From an uncultured Prevotellaceae bacterium (GTDB lineage: Bacteria; Bacteroidota; Bacteroidia; Bacteroidales; Bacteroidaceae), in assembly GCA_900318685.1 (NCBI GenBank), contig ONLL01000003.1, positions 124,001-188,000 of the forward strand: DNA of 64,000 nucleotides, written 5' to 3'. Positions 62,013 through 64,000 of the stretch are shown here, piece after piece. Under the pieces are notes generated by a model. The model saw only the letters and a program-made list of their open reading frames with translations, did not search any database and was not told the DNA's origin. The position numbers and the translations under genes are program-made. Positions within the stretch are counted from its first letter, which is position 1; every line of letters begins with the position of its first letter.

Positions 62013-62020
62013 CAAAGATA
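62013..62020 (-). promoter_or_regulatory. Bacteroidota -7 box for the START-like gene
   Basis: The minus strand reads TATCTTTG, about 64 bases upstream of the start codon. Confidence 0.62.
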
Positions 62021-62136
62021 CAAATAAAATGAGAATCATCGGCAAAAAAAGTGGATATTTTTTGCGTAAAGTCCTAAATAAAGTTAACAAGAAGGATTTT
62101 CTTTGGGCAAGGTTTTCCTGTTTTGATGAAAAGTAG

Positions 62137-62144
62137 TACCTTTG
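62137..62144 (+). promoter_or_regulatory. Bacteroidota -7 box for the tRNA gene
   Basis: TACCTTTG lies 24 bases upstream of the tRNA 5' end. Confidence 0.75.
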
Positions 62145-62167
62145 CACCCGCTTAACAAAAAGATGAT

Positions 62168-62244
62168 GGCGGGATAGCTCAGCTGGTTAGAGCGCATGAT
62201 TCATAATCATGAGGTCGCCGGTTCAATCCCGGCTCCCGCTACCA
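62168..62244 (+). tRNA. tRNA-Met (CAT anticodon), CCA encoded
   Basis: The 77-base gene folds into a full cloverleaf: acceptor stem GGCGGGA/TCCCGCT, D arm GCTCAGCTGGTTAGAGC, anticodon stem CATGA/TCATG with loop TTCATAA, and T arm GCCGGTTCAATCCCGGC. CCA is encoded. The first acceptor pair is G-U and the anticodon stem lacks the three G-C pairs of initiators, so it is an elongator Met tRNA or the lysidine-modified tRNA-Ile reading ATA; the sequence alone does not settle which. Confidence 0.93.
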
Positions 62245-62286
62245 ACGAAAGAGAGAGTTACACGAGTAGCTCTCTCTTTCGTTGGT
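62241..62286 (+). terminator. Terminator hairpin overlapping the tRNA 3' end
   Basis: ACCAACGAAAGAGAGAG (62241-62257) pairs perfectly with CTCTCTCTTTCGTTGGT (62270-62286) across a 12-base loop. The stem includes the tRNA's own discriminator and CCA. Confidence 0.83.
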
Positions 62287-62298
62287 GTAGGGGGAAAA

Positions 62299-62742
62299 CT
62301 ATAGGTTCAGCAGGCACTGACAGCCTAAGAGTACGTCTTGCCACGTAGCCTCGAAATCACCAGTATACCAAGGGTCGGCTACGTCACCCGGGCGAGGGGT
62401 AAAGTCCATAAGTTTGCAAATCTTGCCTTCAGGGTCGCCTCCACAGATGCGGGTCATGTTGCGTATGTTCCATTCGTCCATACCGATGAGCAAGTCGAAG
62501 CGGTCGTAGTCCGATCGATTCATCTGTCTTGCCGTCTTTCCCTTGCTAGAGATGCCGTGCTCAGTCAGCTTCCTTCTGGCAGGCGGATAGACGGCATTGC
62601 CTATCTCCTCAGTCGAGGTGGCAGCCGACTCAATATAATACTCATGCGATAAGCCTGCCTTGCTCGCAAGGTCCTTCATGACAAACTCTGCCATCGGACT
62701 ACGGCAGATGTTGCCGTGACACACAAATAGGATTCTCTTCAT
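62299..62742 (-). CDS. Low-molecular-weight protein tyrosine phosphatase
   Basis: The 147-residue protein is a standard member: the P-loop VCHGNICRSPMAE (Cys8, Arg14) starts the protein, IESAATSTEEIG follows, and the general-acid Asp lies in VADPWYTGDF. It removes phosphate from tyrosine or other residues; the partner is unknown, and the receptor-like kinase of the window is a Ser/Thr type. It has its own promoter, whose -7 box ends only eight bases before the start. Confidence 0.94.
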   Translation of the reverse strand: MKRILFVCHGNICRSPMAEFVMKDLASKAGLSHEYYIESAATSTEEIGNAVYPPARRKLTEHGISSKGKTARQMNRSDYDRFDLLIGMDEWNIRNMTRICGGDPEGKICKLMDFTPRPGDVADPWYTGDFEATWQDVLLGCQCLLNL

Positions 62743-62750
62743 ATCGCGTG

Positions 62751-62758
62751 CAAAGGTA
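62751..62758 (-). promoter_or_regulatory. Bacteroidota -7 box abutting the phosphatase start
   Basis: The minus strand reads TACCTTTG, ending eight bases before the start codon at 62742. Confidence 0.76.
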
Positions 62759-62780
62759 CGAATAATAATCCGGAAACGTG

Positions 62781-63218
62781 CTAATGTCGCGTGATTTTTA
62801 CACTCAGCACCTCTTCAATCATGCCTATGATGTCGTCGAGTTGCTCGCCGCTGAACTCACCTGTCAGGTGACGGGTGCTGTCGTTGGCTTCCAGCGTGAC
62901 GCCGTAATAGCGTCCCAACTGACTGAGCACGTCGGGCAGGGGGGTGTCGTTGAAGCTGAAGTGGGCCACGTCCGGCTCCTCGTGGGTAGATACGACAGAC
63001 TCTGTAGCCGGTGTCGGCAATGGCTGTTTAGGCTTGGACAGCTGCCAGGTGAGCACCGATGCGAAGGCCACGATGCACAGCAGCGAGGCGGCAGCGGCCA
63101 CCCAGCGGCGTCTGATAGGGCGTGGACGTAGCTTCTTCAGCGCGGCCTCAGGGTCGAAGCGCCCTTCCGCATAGTGTCGGAGCACGAAGTCTTGTTCTTG
63201 GTCTTTAGTCTTTTTCAT
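62781..63218 (-). CDS. Short FecR-like/DUF4974 membrane protein
   Basis: The 145-residue protein has a basic N-terminus, one membrane helix (about 38-57, RWVAAAASLLCIVAFASVLTW), a Pro/Thr linker and a C-terminal STN/DUF4974-type domain (about 83-145): FSFNDTPLPDVLSQLGRYYG, LTGEFSGEQLDDIIGMIEEV. In Bacteroidota this domain ends FecR anti-sigma factors, but the middle FecR domain is lacking here, and no ECF sigma gene lies within view. Possibly an anti-sigma-like or signalling protein. It follows the 63232 gene by 13 bases. Confidence 0.72.
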   Translation of the reverse strand: MKKTKDQEQDFVLRHYAEGRFDPEAALKKLRPRPIRRRWVAAAASLLCIVAFASVLTWQLSKPKQPLPTPATESVVSTHEEPDVAHFSFNDTPLPDVLSQLGRYYGVTLEANDSTRHLTGEFSGEQLDDIIGMIEEVLSVKITRH

Positions 63219-63231
63219 ATTTGGTATGTCT

Positions 63232-64000
63232 TTATTTGCGCCAGTCGACGATGAGATGGTTGGGGTCGGCCAGTGTGGGGGTATCTACGATGTGTCCATC
63301 CTGTTCGATGCGCCAGAATTGGAGTTTGCCATTTCCATACTGATCGAAGGCATTCAGGTTGAAGCTGTGCTCATAGTCATCGCCAAAGAGTGCCGGACTG
63401 CTGACGAGGTAGTCGTAGAGGAATTGTGAGGTATGGAAACCTTCCATGTCGCTCATCTCGTAGAGGTAGGGCAGTGGTAGGCTGACGGTGAGGGCAAGGA
63501 AGGTGTCGTTGCGATGCTGCCCGTCGGCAGTCGTCGTGTGTTCTGTACGCAGTGCCACCGTCGCCGTCTCGTGGGGCTTGGCAATGGTGCGGCCTGAAAA
63601 GAGCAGGCGGAAGCGCAGCAGGTCGTTCTCCCATTCGCCTTCAGCGTTTGGTATCAGTGGCAGACTGGCCAGTGGGCCGCTGACGGCAGGGAAACGCATC
63701 TCTACCGTGAACAGGCTCCCTTCCACACGCAGATTGGGATAGCCACTCTCCATGATGATGTGAAGGGTGTCGCTCTTCATGGTGTAACTGTTGACAACGG
63801 TGCGGTCGGGCACGTAGCTGACGCTGATATCCTGTTGGCCGTTGTGGGCATGCCGCTGATAGTCGTAGTCGAAGGTTCGCTGCAGCACGATGGCATCGTA
63901 GTTGCCCAGTTGGACAGCGGTATGCGGGTCGATGGTGTAGACGTAGTCGCGGTCGTAGGGGTCGTGGTAGGGTGTTGCCGGCTGGAAGGCGAGCAGCGTG
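63232..64000 (-). CDS. Partial envelope protein of unknown family, N-terminus beyond the window
   Basis: The frame is open from the stop at 63232 to the right edge; an internal GTG at 63888 is not a convincing start. The visible ~255 residues are beta-rich and soluble (TLLAFQPATPYHDPYD near the edge, RTEHTTTADGQHRNDTF, ending NHLIVDWRK). I do not recognise the family; Bacteroidota DUF5119-type lipoproteins are a possible, unverified relation. It is co-transcribed with the short FecR-like gene. Confidence 0.6.
   Translation of the reverse strand, partial: TLLAFQPATPYHDPYDRDYVYTIDPHTAVQLGNYDAIVLQRTFDYDYQRHAHNGQQDISVSYVPDRTVVNSYTMKSDTLHIIMESGYPNLRVEGSLFTVEMRFPAVSGPLASLPLIPNAEGEWENDLLRFRLLFSGRTIAKPHETATVALRTEHTTTADGQHRNDTFLALTVSLPLPYLYEMSDMEGFHTSQFLYDYLVSSPALFGDDYEHSFNLNAFDQYGNGKLQFWRIEQDGHIVDTPTLADPNHLIVDWRK

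Noticed and set aside
62168-62244. Initiator tRNA-fMet
   Set aside because: The first acceptor bases pair (G-U) and the anticodon stem lacks the three consecutive G-C pairs typical of initiators.

Overview
The window looks like a chromosome segment of a Prevotella-type Bacteroidota (gut or rumen Prevotellaceae). The signs are about twenty promoters with the Bacteroidota -7 box TAnnTTTG, BspA-type leucine-rich repeat (LRR_5) proteins, a FISUMP-domain protein, dockerin-like tails on secreted proteins, short C-terminal tails of the form NLQGQR...NGRKVxxK, a PorT-like barrel, an ExbB-ExbD-ExbD-TonB operon and SusC-like plug/barrel proteins. No rRNA, CRISPR array, transposase or integrase was seen. 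Both ends cut through genes.

Layout. 1-12.6 kb: a truncated secreted GH43 enzyme, an MsbA-like ABC exporter, a convergent operon of a PorT-like barrel and four membrane proteins, a 2[4Fe-4S] ferredoxin, then an operon of a dockerin-bearing GH128-like glycanase and a second GH43. 12.7-20.7 kb: a cohesin-plus-dockerin protein, a giant 1940-residue LRR protein that also ends in cohesin and dockerin modules, and a PD-(D/E)XK nuclease-like protein. 21-28.2 kb: a small DNA-binding-like protein, a Ser/Thr kinase fused through the membrane to an LRR ectodomain, an ATPase, a CBM-GH26 mannanase and a DUF4143 ATPase. 28.3-36.5 kb: the TonB/ExbBD operon with a PBP-like lipoprotein and a TPR protein, an aspartate aminotransferase and a HigBA module. 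37-47.6 kb: three tandem paralogous surface proteins downstream of a membrane-bound TPR-HTH regulator, with a decayed second copy of the regulator's end. 47.9-49.2 kb: a second DUF4143 ATPase. 49.3-58.3 kb: a 9-kb block (FISUMP protein, two SusC-like barrels of which one is frameshifted, a membrane regulator) bounded by a directly repeated 3' end of ribBA. 58.3-64 kb: ribBA, an LptF/G permease, a START-like protein, tRNA-Met, a low-molecular-weight phosphatase and two envelope proteins.

Functional reading. Much of the window serves the cell surface: degrading beta-glucan, xylan/arabinan and mannan, displaying LRR proteins, and energising outer-membrane transport. Two regulators with a similar C-terminal helix-turn-helix sit next to the surface-protein clusters they plausibly control.

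The most unusual signal is non-coding. Five intergenic spaces hold tandem arrays whose units differ in sequence but have periods close to whole DNA turns (11, 21-22, 23 or 32 bp). One lies beside a roughly 320-bp imperfect palindrome. A second notable signal is the ribBA 3' end, present twice 9 kb apart, with both copies carrying a deletion that ends at the same base.
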